A DNA stretch of 64,000 bases from NCBI GenBank assembly GCA_010093685.1, contig MU006238.1, positions 128,129 through 192,128 on the forward strand, in the 5' to 3' direction. Origin of the DNA: Ophiobolus disseminans (lineage: Eukaryota; Ascomycota; Dothideomycetes; Pleosporales; Phaeosphaeriaceae). Below are positions 54,222 through 64,000 of the stretch, piece after piece (position 1 is the first letter of the stretch; each line of letters opens with the position of its first letter). The notes beneath the pieces were generated by a model that saw only the letters and a program-made list of their open reading frames with translations, was not told the origin of the DNA and made no database searches. The position numbers and the translations under genes are program-made.

Positions 54222-55730
54222 ATGACGCGCCCACGCAAAGACGTCAAGTTCCAGCACCGCAGTGGCAGCACTGCACGCGCGCGGAGACCGTCGACGAGCA
54301 TATCCGAATTCAGCGAGAATGGCTCAGAGCCTGGCAGTCCCACGACGAAGAACGGCTCCATAGCCCCTCCAGTATACTGAGCCCCTCTGCCAATCTACCA
54401 GAACAGCCCGCTGACAGCAGCAGGCACCAGTACCCGCCCAGAACGAGTACCAGAAGAAGAAGGCAAACTTCATCACGCGCACGATATGGTCCATGGTCAT
54501 GCTCCTGGGCTTCTTCTGGGTCCTCGGCGCCGGCCACATCTACATCATCATAATCGTCACAGCTGTCCAGGTCATATCCTTCAAGGAGGTCATTGCTATC
54601 GCGAATGTGCCCAGCAAGGCCCGCAGTCTGCGCTTCACAAAGTCGCTCAACTGGTACTTCCTCGGCACCGCCATGTACTTCCTGTACGGCGAGAGTGTCA
54701 TCTACTACTTCAAGCACATTCTGCTCGTCGACCGCATCCTGCTGCCCCTGGCCACCCACCACCGCTTCATTTCCTTCATGATGTACATTATTGGTACGTT
54801 CGACTCTCAACATGCCATGTGGTAGAACTAATTAGTCCAGGCTTCGTCTTCTTTGTCTACTCGCTGCAAAAGGGCCACTACAAGTTCCAGTTCACCCAGT
54901 TTGCCTGGACCCACATGGCCCTCTTCCTCATCGTCGGACAGGCGCACTTCGTCATCAACAACATCTTCGAGGGCTTCATCTGGTTCATACTGCCCGTGTC
55001 CATGGTGATAACGAACGACATTTGGGCTTATCTCTGCGGTATCACCTTTGGCCGCACACCTCTCATCCAGATCTCGCCCAAAAAGACGTGGGAGGGTTTC
55101 TTGGGCGCATGGTTCTTTACCATCATCTGGGGCATTGGTCTGACGCACTTCCTTGCGCAGTACAAGTACTTCATCTGCCCTGTCAACGATCTCGGCGCAA
55201 ACATCTGGTCTGGCCTCGAATGCAAGCCGAACCCCGTCTTCGTCGCCCGTGACTACACCATCCCATTCCTTCCTGCTGGGCTTCCCTTCCCACGAACATT
55301 CAACATCATGCCCGTCCAGTTCCACATCTTTATCCTCGCCACATTCGCTTCTCTCGTGGCACCTTTTGGCGGTTTCTTTGCCTCTGGACTGAAGCGCACG
55401 TTCAAGATCAAGGACTTTGGAGATTCCATCCCCGGGCACGGTGGCATGACCGACCGCATGGACTGCCAGTTCATCATGGGATCTATTTCATTCTTCTACT
55501 ACTCGAGCTTCATTGCTATCTACCACACGAGTGTTGGCGGCGTCATTGAGGCGGCCGTTACCGGCTTGACACCGGAGGAGCAGATGGAGGTGGTGAAGAT
55601 TCTGGCAAAGAACCTGGTGAACCAGGACATAATATCTCCAAAGGTAAGCCTGTTACGTATGCATAGATTATGCCGATGCTAACGTGTTCAGATTCTCGAA
55701 TACCTTTCCGCGCAATTACACAGGAGGTGA
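54222..55730 (+). CDS. CDS1: phosphatidate cytidylyltransferase (CDP-diacylglycerol synthase)
   Basis: Four exons: 54222-54371, 54424-54793, 54841-55643 and 55692-55730. Introns are 52, 47 and 48 bp with closing phases, giving 453 aa. The enzyme makes CDP-diacylglycerol from phosphatidate and CTP in the ER, feeding PI, PS and cardiolipin synthesis. The family signature SGLKRTFKIKDFGDSIPGHGGMTDRMD is complete in order: the motif runs from ASGLKRTFKIKDFG through IPGHGGMTDRMD. About eight to nine membrane helices are visible, beginning WSMVMLLGFFWVLGAGHIYI. The N-terminal 70 residues are basic and polar. The last exon codes only 12 residues (ILEYLSAQLHRR) and is easily missed. The gene is essential in yeast. 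Confidence 0.95.
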
Positions 55731-56089
55731 TGGAGAAGCATGTTTGATGCTTTTTAGGTTTGTGTCTTAGGGTCGACTGGGGTCCAGTCGGTCACGCGCC
55801 GCTGGTTGGTTTTCTATGTAACAAGTTATGAGGGTAAATATGAAGCCCGCCATGTTCAATGTCATTGGAGAGCCTATTTCTATTGAGAAGGTGAGCTCCA
55901 AGAGCAGCCAAAAAATGGCAGCTAGCGTAGCAGCCATCCACAGTAATGATAATTGAGGGCTAATGTTTCGACTTTGAGCGTGCTGGAATGGAGCTCTAAA
56001 GTGATGGGCTCTTAACGCCGAGGTCCGTGAGTCCCGCAACCGTCCAGCTTCGCTCCACCAAACTTTTGAGCTCCAACACCCACACGCCA
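55731..56089. other. intergenic between CDS1 and the PPR gene
   Basis: About 360 bp; the minus-strand frame at 55767-56099 has a hydrophobic stretch but no family signal and sits in a promoter. Confidence 0.5.
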
Positions 56090-58113
56090 ATGCCACCACG
56101 TCCCTTCGTCAATGATGCGCTCTGGCGATGTCTCTGCTCATCATTTCCGGCTAACGTGTCGTCGACTGCTATTCCGAGGATAAGCGCCTCAAGAGCGTTG
56201 CGCAATGCCCCGCAGAATCGTGACTCCAGTACACAAATACGCGCCTATAATTCGTTCTCCGCTCCTTCGACGACCAACGACCCCTTCCCATCCCTCTCGC
56301 AGCTAGATACGCCTACTTCCGGTGCGCATCCGCGCGCATCACGGTCCACGCCCAATCCAGCACGCAAAGCGCCGCTCGCTCAACTCCCCACGAACATCCT
56401 GTACGAGCATCTTCGCGATGAAGGTGCCAAAGGCCGATGGGATGACGTCTTCAGCATCTGCAGAGTCCTCGTGAAGGATCGAGGCGAGGCTCCGAACAAA
56501 GAAATGTATACTGCCATACTGCACAGCTTCGTGAGCTCGACCAATGGCACTGCGGGCAAGGTGCGCAAGGTGCTCGAGGAGATGGGCTTTTGGGCGGAAA
56601 CAGATGCCTATGGTGGACAAGCAAGGGTCGATCTGGATGCACGAGGCTGCGAGTGCGTGCTGGAAGTGCTTGCAGTACACCCTGACTACCTCTTGCGCAC
56701 CGAGATCCTTGAATACATGAAGTCGCGCTGGTTCACGCTATCAGATCGCGGACACAACTTCGTAGTTGCTGGCATGTTGCGCGAGCGCCACTTCGAACAA
56801 GCACTGGAAACACTGGAAGACATGGTCAGGAAGAAGGTCAGGATCGAAAGCTGGCTCTTTGACAAAGCCATGTGGATCCTGCTGGAGTATGGAGAGGTGG
56901 AGGAAGCCTTCTACATCCTGAACCTCAAAGACGGACTCCAGCGTCCGGGCACGGGCTCTGCGAAGCTCAACAGCGCCTTGTGGGGTGCATTGCTGGACGC
57001 CGCAGCGCACAGGCAGCTTGTAAGCATTGCCTTCAATCGTACGCATCTCCACACTAACATACATAGCACGATGCTGTCAAGATGGTCTGGACGAGGCAGG
57101 TCGAGCCAGGCTACCTGAAGCCTGGTACTGGTGCATGTCAGTCCATTCTCGCACTTGCTGCGCGCCATGGCGATGTGCATCTGGCTACAGACGTCTTCCG
57201 TGTGCTCACCGAACGCGAGACGACTTTTACCTCACACCACTACGAACTCCTCATCACCACATATCTGAACGCCGACGATCTTTCTGCTGCCCTATCAGTC
57301 ATCCTGATCATGGTAGATGCAAACCTCAAGGTCAGTGCTGGAACGTGTCGGCCTTTGTTCTGGTACCTACGGAGTGAAAAGCCTGATGAATCAAGCCGGC
57401 CCCTCGCAGCTTTTCACATGCTCCAAGATTTTGAGGCGTCCGGACGAAAGGTGCCCACTGCCGCCATCAACGCGTGCATCCAGGCGAGCATAACGCTCGA
57501 ACGCTTCGAAGAGGGTATCGAGATATACAAAGCATTGCACACCGTATCGCACTCTGGACCCGACACGGAAACTTTCAATGTTTTGTTCAGAGGCTGCTAC
57601 ATCAACATCCGCAAAGAGCTTGCCATGTTCTTCGCAAACGAGATGATCCAGCTTGGACTCAAGCCAAACCGATTGACCTACGATCGTTTGATCACAGTTT
57701 GCTTGCAGGCCGACGATCTCGAAGATGCACTGCTGTATTATGAGGAGATGCGGTCAACAAGAGCGAAGCCTAGTTCGACAGAAATAATGAAGCCGCGTAG
57801 GGCCACGTGGGAGGCATTGATCATGCGATGTGCAGCGAAGGGCGATGAAAGAGCTGTCGCTCTACTGAGAGACTACAAGCAGGAGCAGGAAGAGCCTCGG
57901 GCCGTTGTGGAGAAGGCCGTGAGGCAGCGCTTCGAAGAAAGTAAAGCGCCTTCCAGGCCCGATCGTGAAATCGCGCAAGCTGGGGTGTTAGGAACTGGAG
58001 AGGTGAACCTTGAACAACGCCCAGGTTCCGACCCCTCGAACGGAGAGGGTGCGAATGCGACTGGAGACGGCCAAGTGGCACCGTTGGCGGAAGTGCCCAG
58101 AAAATACCCATGA
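56090..58113 (+). CDS. mitochondrial pentatricopeptide-repeat-type protein
   Basis: Two exons, 56090-57019 and 57067-58113, with a 47-bp intron (GTAAGC...CATAG, phase 0), give 658 aa. The first 60 residues are Arg/Ser/Ala-rich with almost no acid, as in mitochondrial presequences. Helical hairpins with PPR character repeat along the chain: SDRGHNFVVAGMLRERHFEQALETLEDM, TFTSHHYELLITTYLNADDLSAAL, DTETFNVLFRGCYINIRKELAMF and NRLTYDRLITVCLQADDLEDAL (each shown only to mark the pattern). Such proteins bind organellar RNA and affect its stability or translation. The target transcript cannot be told. The C-terminal 80 residues are disordered. ATG 56090 is the first ATG in the open frame. Confidence 0.82.
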
Positions 58114-58961
58114 TGGATTCGCGAGAGTCAGTTCAACAAATAATCACCATTTGCTCGGCCGAGAGTCGCTCGAAATTCAACAACTGCCGAAAATTCTCAT
58201 CTTGGAAAATTGACCATCTCAGCAAGGTTGCCCGGCATACCAGCTTCGGCATGGTTCCGTGGAGTTGACTATGTGCCGAATCGCGAACAATGACGAATGA
58301 TGAGGCGCCAAAAGCCAAGCTAACATTAAAGGCTTGTCTCGTCTTGACTCGCACACTAGCGACAGAGCCGCACGCCTCAACCGGACTGCTGTGAGATCCA
58401 CATCGAGCCTCAATTTTCATGATAGCGCTGCAGGTTTAAGTGGTTCCTGGCAGGCTTTTGACATCACCTGTCGGATGAGGCCTTGAACTTGGGCCAAAGG
58501 CACGTCTCTCCGCGAAGCTTGGACAAGAACGCAGTGGTTACCGAAATGCTCCACATAATGGCGAGACGGTATGGGGTGTCCGCCAGCGGACGACCTGAAT
58601 GAGATATCGGATCGCTCAGTGCGCTGCATCTCCGGCGACCCCAAGGTGGAGACCCTGCGATAATGCCCCGTGTCTCCAGCTGGCGCCCACACCACAGAAT
58701 TGTGGGGAATGGATTGGGGTACAAAGCTACTTGACCCTCCTCTTTGGCCTCTTACTCTCCAAGACCCTCTTCTCTTCTTCAGTGGTCTTCAGTGGTTGAC
58801 AGGTCTCTCGCGTGGCACTAGGGTGACATAGGCCGTGTCTGAACCCTACTTTCTCCGCCTCTCAACCACTGTTTGGAAGCACACCTGTCATCCTCCCTCA
58901 GACGCTGTCGGTGGACACAGACAAAGTCGACGCCCGCGAATCGATTCAGGACATACTCAAC
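58114..58961. other. intergenic, nothing recognised
   Basis: PPR gene 3' flank and promoter of the second sugar transporter. The open frame of the transporter extends to 58911 without an ATG. Confidence 0.5.
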
Positions 58962-60618
58962 ATGGGACTCTCCGGCCAGTCCCTTCGGATGACGCAGCTC
59001 CTGCTGGTCGTCCTCCCAGCCTTTGTCCTCTTCGGATACAACCAGTCCGGTGTCGGCGGCCTCCTCTCGCTTCGCGACTGGAACAACCACTTTGCCCAAA
59101 TCGACACCATTAATGCCCAAGGAGCCGAAAAGAGCGTTAAATCCACGCGTCAAGGCGCTGTCGTTGCAACGTTTACCATCGGCGCGCTGTTCGGCGCCCT
59201 TTCCTGCACCTGGGTTGGCGACATCCTCGGTCGACGAAAAGTCATCTTTGGTGCTGCAATTCTTACTTTCATTGGCGAAGTCTTGCAATGCACCAGCTTC
59301 CACCTTGCGCAGTTCGTCGTTGGTCGCTTTATCCTCGGTGGAGGCGTAGGTGCACTGAGCGCCACAGTACCCGTCTGGCAATCCGAATGCTCGTCTGCAG
59401 CTAACCGCGGGAAACACGTCGTCCTCGATGGCTGCTTCATTTCTCTCGGCTACCTCCTCGAAGCGTGGATCAATCTCGGATTCTTCGAAGTCGAGAGCCC
59501 GCTGGCACTGCAATGGCGCATCCCCCTCGCTATCCCGTGTTTGATATCGCTGGTCCCCATGGCGGTTGTTTTCAGCATCCCTGAGAGCCCGCGATGGCTT
59601 GTTGCCAAAGGCCGAGTGGAGGAGGCTCGCGCTAGCTTGAGCAAGTTCAAGGGCCTGGATCTGCATGACCGTGAGGTTGGTACTGAGATCAGTGGGATCG
59701 AGATTGCGCTTGAAGAGACCAGTCGCAGTGCGGCGAAGATTAGCGATATCTTTACTATGGGCAAGGATAAGCTTTTCTATCGCTTCAGTTTGTGCATTTT
59801 CTTGCAATTCTTGCAACAGATGTGCGGTTCCAACCTCATCTCTACCTATTCAACAATCATCTTCCAAACCGGCCTAGGCATGACCCCCGAAACCTCCCGC
59901 ATCCTCTCCGGCGGGGCCTTAACCTGGAAATTCCTGTCCTGTTTCGTCGCCTTCTTCACCATCGACCGCTTCGGGCGGCGCCCACTCTTCATCTTCAGCG
60001 GTCTGGGTATGACAATGTGCATGCTTGCGCTCGCCGTGGCGTCATCTTTCCCCAAGGAGAACCGATCGGCGCAAATCGCCAGCGCGTTTTTCGTGTTTCT
60101 TTTCAACTTTTTCATACCGATTGGGTTCCTTGGAGCGAATTTTTTGTATTGTGCGGAGGTGGCGCCGAGCAGATTGAGGGTGGGGATGGCGGGGATAAGT
60201 ACGGCGAATCATTGGTTGTGGTATGTTGAGCCTTGAGCCTTTACTCCTTTCTTTACCTTGCTACTTGAGGGTTTTCCCCCTTGTTCCACCTCCCCTCCGC
60301 TTTCCATACAAGTGCTGACGTACTCGCAGGAACTTCGTCGTCAACATGGTCACGCCCGTGGCCATTGAAACCATCGGCTGGCAATACTACCTTGTTTTCC
60401 TGTGCACTTCTGCCATCATCACACCGGTTGTGTACTTTGGGTACCCGGAGACGATGGGTAGGAGTTTGGAGGAGATTGAGGTTATGTTCAACGAGACGGA
60501 TAGTATCAGGGGTATTGTGAGGGAGAGTAAGAGACCGGTCGTGGGGGGGATGCGCGTGGGTGTGGGTAGTGGGGGAAAGGAGAAGGAAGGGGTGGATGAG
60601 GATGAGTGGGTTGCTTGA
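58962..60618 (+). CDS. MFS sugar transporter (hexose-type)
   Basis: Two exons, 58962-60220 and 60330-60618, with a 109-bp intron, give 515 aa. Sugar-porter marks are VGDILGRRKVIFG after helix 2, ESPRWLVAKGRVEEARASL before the central loop, LQQMCGSNLISTYS in helix 7, TIDRFGRRPLFIF after helix 8, and YPETMGRSLEEIEVMF at the end. Helix 1 carries FGYNQSGVGGLL, the usual hexose-porter opening. ATG 58962 is the first ATG; the frame extends to a GTG at 58911, so a short upstream exon is possible. Plasma-membrane proton symporter; substrate not predictable. The Gly/Glu-rich tail (GGMRVGVGSGGKEKEG) is cytosolic. Its sequence is clearly different from the transporter at 18457. Confidence 0.9.
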
Positions 60619-60851
60619 TTACGAGGTGGGGGAGACTGGAGCATGATGGGGTGGGATTTATCAGCGTTGGGGAACTAGCGTAGTAGTAAAGTCAACGTCA
60701 ATGCTTAAATAACGTATCAGTGATATGTAGTACCCGCAATACGAATGCACATCCCTGCCGTACACGAAGAGAAGGAAGATCTAGCCAACAACCTGTCGAT
60801 GGCATACTAAGAAAGCCTGAGGCGATCTGCTACTGGCACACAATATTGTTA

Positions 60852-61195
60852 CTGTATATCTACAGATATCTTTTAGCACCTTAAACAACTCTTACATACG
60901 TAGATATTGGAACAAGGTCCCTCTAGTAGTATGACTACCATAGATATCCGAGTAGGAGAGGGCCAAGGCGGGGTGGCTACAACGTATTGTATTGACTATC
61001 GTGTCTTGTATTGTTCCCTCGTACGTGTAAACAGTAACGAAGACGCTACAGTCAGCCGTGCCTCCCTCACACAGTAGGTACCACGGCCCTTCCTTCTACC
61101 AACCTGGACTGAACCTACATATTCTCAACAGTAGATGTATTTGTCAAGCTTAGCCATTTTCCGGCTTTCGCGACGTAGGTACCGAGAGCCGAGTT
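60852..61195 (+). repeat. dispersed repeat, copy Y, split by a solo LTR
   Basis: 60852-60904 and 61131-61195 together align with copy X at 51311-51418. The LTR at 60905-61130 interrupts it, and removing the LTR plus one GTAGA copy restores the TACGTAGATGTA-TTGTCAAGCTT stretch of copy X. Confidence 0.7.
60905..61130 (+). mobile_element. solo LTR, 226 bp, family 2, third copy
   Basis: Starts TATTGGAACA and ends ATTCTCAACA. It is flanked by the perfect 5-bp duplication GTAGA (60900-60904 and 61131-61135). It is closer to the inverted copy at 33329-33553 than to the one at 31111-31336. Confidence 0.93.
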
Positions 61196-62342
61196 AGGAA
61201 TTATGTCAGTCTTGCCATAGAACCCTCAATTACCAAGGTCGCCAGGGCACCGACGAGCCTCGATTATACCGGTAGTTCTCCAACGCATAGGCATGATCAC
61301 CTTGGATTGGCTCCGCAAGGGCTGTTTCTAAATACAGGCCAGATTCAGGGCTATATGCGATCCGTGATAAGAAAGGTAGGCGCGGCATGGGTGCTACGGC
61401 ACGACAGCTTACTCTGCCAGCATTTACACCAGCAGACACCCCGCAACGTTTACTAATAAGCGTTGCCGAGCCGGGGAGCCCTGCATTAACCAAACATTGG
61501 CGGCCCTGGAGTAATGTAAGCGAGCCAATGAATGTGATCGATGGATACGACGTGCCTGTCTGACCGGTCATCTCGCTACCCGACGGTCTCCCCATCAATT
61601 TGACATGTCGCGATTTTGCATCAGCAGCCACTGATGGTCGAGAGACATAGCCTTGAGATTACCCACTTGTATGGGTTGGTACATCCCCCTACCCTTGTCA
61701 ATGATTACTGCATAACGCTTGACGTAGAATTCGTTTACGGGCTTTCCCTACTAAGCTCATTCCGTACTATTCAGGAGCAGCGACCGTCTCGTGGGAACAT
61801 ATATTGCTTGTTTAATCAGTGTCCGTGTGGCAATCGCACGAGACAAGGCTTTTCGGAGGGATGGGCTACCCGAAACTTTGATGCCTCCGTCCATCAGGCC
61901 AAGAGCTGCCGCTGTATTAAAAGCTGGTGATGCTGTTAGTTGGGTTCTTTTTTCTTACCACTCAGCTTTCGACTCCAACTCCCATCGTTCCATTGCGCGA
62001 GGCTCCGAGCGAGATCCGCCAAGAGTGTATCTCTTCTACCATCCAAGGCTCTCTATCGAACGTACCGTTTTGGCGTTGCCGGGCTATATCATTCTATCCT
62101 AACGCTTAACACGCGCGATAAGATTTCGACCGATGGCGCGTTCGACAGATTATAGCTACTCCAAAATTTGGCAATACAGCAAAGTCTGAGAAAACACTCA
62201 GCACATCTTTTGAACTTTTCGGCAGTCTTCTCTGCTCGACATCAAACCGGCTCATCTCAAGTCTTAGCAGTACCAACTTTCGATCGAAACTTCCCGCGCT
62301 GAGCTAGTCGTCTACCTCTGTCATATCCTCCGCTGCTTAGTA

Positions 62343-62549
62343 ATGGCGCCGTCAAGCCAGTCATCGAGCTTATCGACCTATGTCCAACCTTCTTCCCCAC
62401 CGATACCGTTCGCAAGCGACGACGGGGAGTCAAATTACACGTTCGCTGTTGGCATCTGTGGCATTATTATCGCCATTGCCGCTCTTGCCGTTGCGGTATT
62501 GCAGCTTCGAAAGACGAGAGCCATACGGGAGGTGTATGAGTTGGCTTGA
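62343..62549 (+). CDS. tiny single-pass membrane protein, unrecognised
   Basis: A single-exon ORF of 68 aa in a good start context (TAGTAATGGCG). A Ser/Pro-rich N-terminus is followed by one strong membrane helix at about residues 32-52 (TFAVGICGIIIAIAALAVAVL) and a short basic tail (QLRKTRAIREVYELA). It resembles the array proteins at 29.6-34.2 kb in plan but not in sequence, and it has no introns. Short ORFs can occur by chance; the clean helix with a positive flank is the main support. Confidence 0.45.
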   Translation: MAPSSQSSSLSTYVQPSSPPIPFASDDGESNYTFAVGICGIIIAIAALAVAVLQLRKTRAIREVYELA

Positions 62550-63092
62550 GAGATATTAGCTTGGTAAGCAAGCTGTTCTCCACGTCGAGTTCGAACATTG
62601 ACTCTACAATTAGATGTGGGCGTACAAACGGTCCTGTGGTGTTGCTAGAAGGTGACGTTTTCCCGATTGTTTACCATATGGCGCAGGTAGTGATACCTAA
62701 GTAGGTGTATGAAGCTGCCTTGGTATCCACTAAGGCGTTTCGCCATAGCATCGCTCAATGCAATCCTTTTCACAATATTCTTGGAGACGTGCTTCCAAGG
62801 TAAAGCGATCTCATGTCCCGGCAGATCGCATGCCGGGTTTCATGGTGGAAAGGACCGCAACTCGTATCACGTGAGCGCGGTGTTTCAGCCCCCGTCGTTG
62901 CCTGGTGCCTGCGCCTCAAAGTGGACCGCGCCGCAGGGGGCCAAGCGTTTGTTCAAACACCCAACCCCGAAAGTTTGCGAATCCCATCAGCATTTGTTCT
63001 CACGCACGTCAATACTAAACATCTGAGTTGTCGTACTCACTTACTTCGTGGCCGCTGCATCCTCTACCCCAAACCCCGCGAAACAAGTCAAC
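62550..63092. other. intergenic, nothing recognised
   Basis: Short frames only; promoter of the next small gene by position. Confidence 0.45.
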
Positions 63093-63417
63093 ATGGGTCA
63101 AGGCCTATCCCAGCAGCGATCCGCGACACCGGAACCGGAGCTTAGCCCGGAAGAGCGAGCCCTGGCTCAGGCTGATGTAAGAGACCGCGATAACTTGAAG
63201 AAACCACTTCCTGACATGCGAAAAGATGCGTGCGAAACAGCAAGCTGCACTGGACAAACGTTTTGCGACTCAGCAGAAGAAGTCGACTGCAACGGCGGGT
63301 GTCGGCACTCAGGCTACGACTACATCAAAGAAGCCAACGGCGCTGGAGCAGATGAGCAAAGACAACGTTAGTTATAGGAATATGGACGCGCAGGTGGAAT
63401 GGCAAAGATGGGATTGA
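63093..63417 (+). CDS. small basic protein with putative N-myristoylation site
   Basis: Two exons, 63093-63176 and 63226-63417, with a 49-bp phase-0 intron (GTAAGA...AAAAG, branch CTGAC), give 91 aa. The start MGQGLSQQ fits the N-myristoylation consensus (Gly2, Ser6), suggesting membrane attachment. PELSPEERALAQAD is followed by a basic helix (MRAKQQAALDKRFATQQKK), a Thr/Ala-rich linker, and the C-terminal motif ALEQMSKDNVSYRN ending EWQRWD. No known domain is recognised. Reading through the intron gives a Cys-rich unrelated frame, so the spliced form is preferred. The small size and compact two-exon form are typical of fungal membrane-associated adaptors, but the role is unknown. Confidence 0.65.
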
Positions 63418-64000
63418 AGAAGAGCAGGTGAGGCTTTGACCCATTGCGCATATCTTGAGCCACAGGAGAAGACAGTATTCAAAGAGAGTAGTGAGGGCGA
63501 ATGGACGGGGAGGTGTAAACAACGGGTGTCAACGTGTTCAACTACCCCACATCTGCCAATGGACGGCGTCGCCATGCTGGAGTTCGAAAAATAAGTCGGA
63601 TGAAATTAACGAAGAACTACAGGAGCCTTTGAGATACCTCATGCGATGTGATGTTTCGGTGATGCGACAGAATTGGTGTACGCGGTGTGGAAGGCGCAGC
63701 TCAAGAGAGACGAGATGAGACCTCGGCCTCTAACCCTGATTCAGTTAGCAGTGTTGCTTACATAACAGCCGTGCTCATTGGTGATCCTCGATCCGGACTT
63801 TGAGGATGAGCTTCCTCGAACCCATCGAACACACAAATGTCTGAGCAACGCGTCGCGAAACGAAAAACGCATACAAAGTCACGAAGGGGGTGCTTACCGT
63901 GTAAACAACGACATACTAAGGTATTTAAACGCGATTTCTTGACATCCTCTGCTAGCCAAGCGCTGTAGATCGTCCATGCTTCTACCATCTAGGCCATGTC
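63418..64000. other. right edge, nothing recognised
   Basis: About 580 bp of short frames. A minus-strand frame at 63758-63988 may be part of a gene outside the window but shows no family signal. Confidence 0.4.

Larger units (their letters stand above)
60619..62342. other. gene-poor region with nested repeats
   Basis: Contains repeat copy Y and a solo LTR (listed separately). The minus-strand frame at 61230-61631 (133 aa) shows no family signal. The rest holds only short frames. Confidence 0.5.

Noticed and set aside
54828..55439. 203-aa minus ORF opposite CDS1
   Set aside because: Antisense to the CDS signature region.
61230..61631. 133-aa minus ORF in the repeat-rich region
   Set aside because: No motif recognised and no splice context; chance frame cannot be excluded.
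62541..62610. GTTCGAAC resembling a tRNA T-loop
   Set aside because: No matching acceptor stem, D-arm or anticodon arm could be folded around it.
1..64000. CRISPR arrays, bacterial operons, ribosomal RNA
   Set aside because: Genes carry spliceosomal introns; the only regular array is the 13-bp minisatellite, which has no spacers.

Overview
The window is nuclear DNA of a filamentous ascomycete. Almost every gene with introns carries several short ones (about 45-60 bp, GT...AG, usually with a CTAAC/CTGAC-like branch site). The gene families are typically fungal: Zn2Cys6 and bZIP factors, a PTH11-like receptor, GH71 mutanase, fungal P450s, CDS1, Rad26/UvsD-like, cullin. AT-rich TpA-dense islands and TGA/TAG/TAA-type decay suggest RIP-like mutation. 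I favour Dothideomycetes (Pleosporales), but this is inference from style, not a search.

Layout. 0-7 kb: the 3' end of a cullin-1 gene, two small coiled-coil ORFs, and a PI-PLC-like phosphodiesterase between AT-rich islands. 7-15 kb: two divergent cytochrome P450 genes, a seven-exon PTH11-like receptor, and a decayed PaiB-like gene with a transmembrane tail. 16-23 kb: a sulfatase and a sugar-type MFS transporter transcribed divergently, a 13-bp minisatellite, and a transcription factor with two tandem Zn2Cys6 clusters; this looks like a small regulated uptake/desulfation module. 23-27 kb: a decayed RING gene and an APH-like kinase pseudogene split by a solo LTR.

27-34 kb is the most unusual stretch. 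After a membrane-anchored acidic protein come six tiny genes (A, B, B', C, D, E), all on + and all predicted to encode 70-106 aa single-pass membrane proteins. B, B', C and D share a three-exon layout with intron phases 2 then 0. Two LTR families have inserted here, one copy inside an intron of B'. The sequences diverge quickly but the architecture is kept, so this is my best candidate for an undescribed system.

34-47 kb: a large fungus-specific protein, a GlcG/HbpS-like protein, a secreted GH71 mutanase, two damaged genes, and a five-exon protein with a Gly-rich ATG2/VPS13-like segment. 47-52 kb: a bZIP factor and about 3.5 kb without convincing genes. 52-64 kb: Rad26/UvsD-like and CDS1 sharing a 343-bp promoter, a mitochondrial PPR-type protein, a second sugar transporter, a nested repeat with a solo LTR, a tiny membrane ORF and a putatively N-myristoylated small protein.

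All exon coordinates come from reading splice signals and checking codon phase by hand; none was confirmed with transcripts or database searches.
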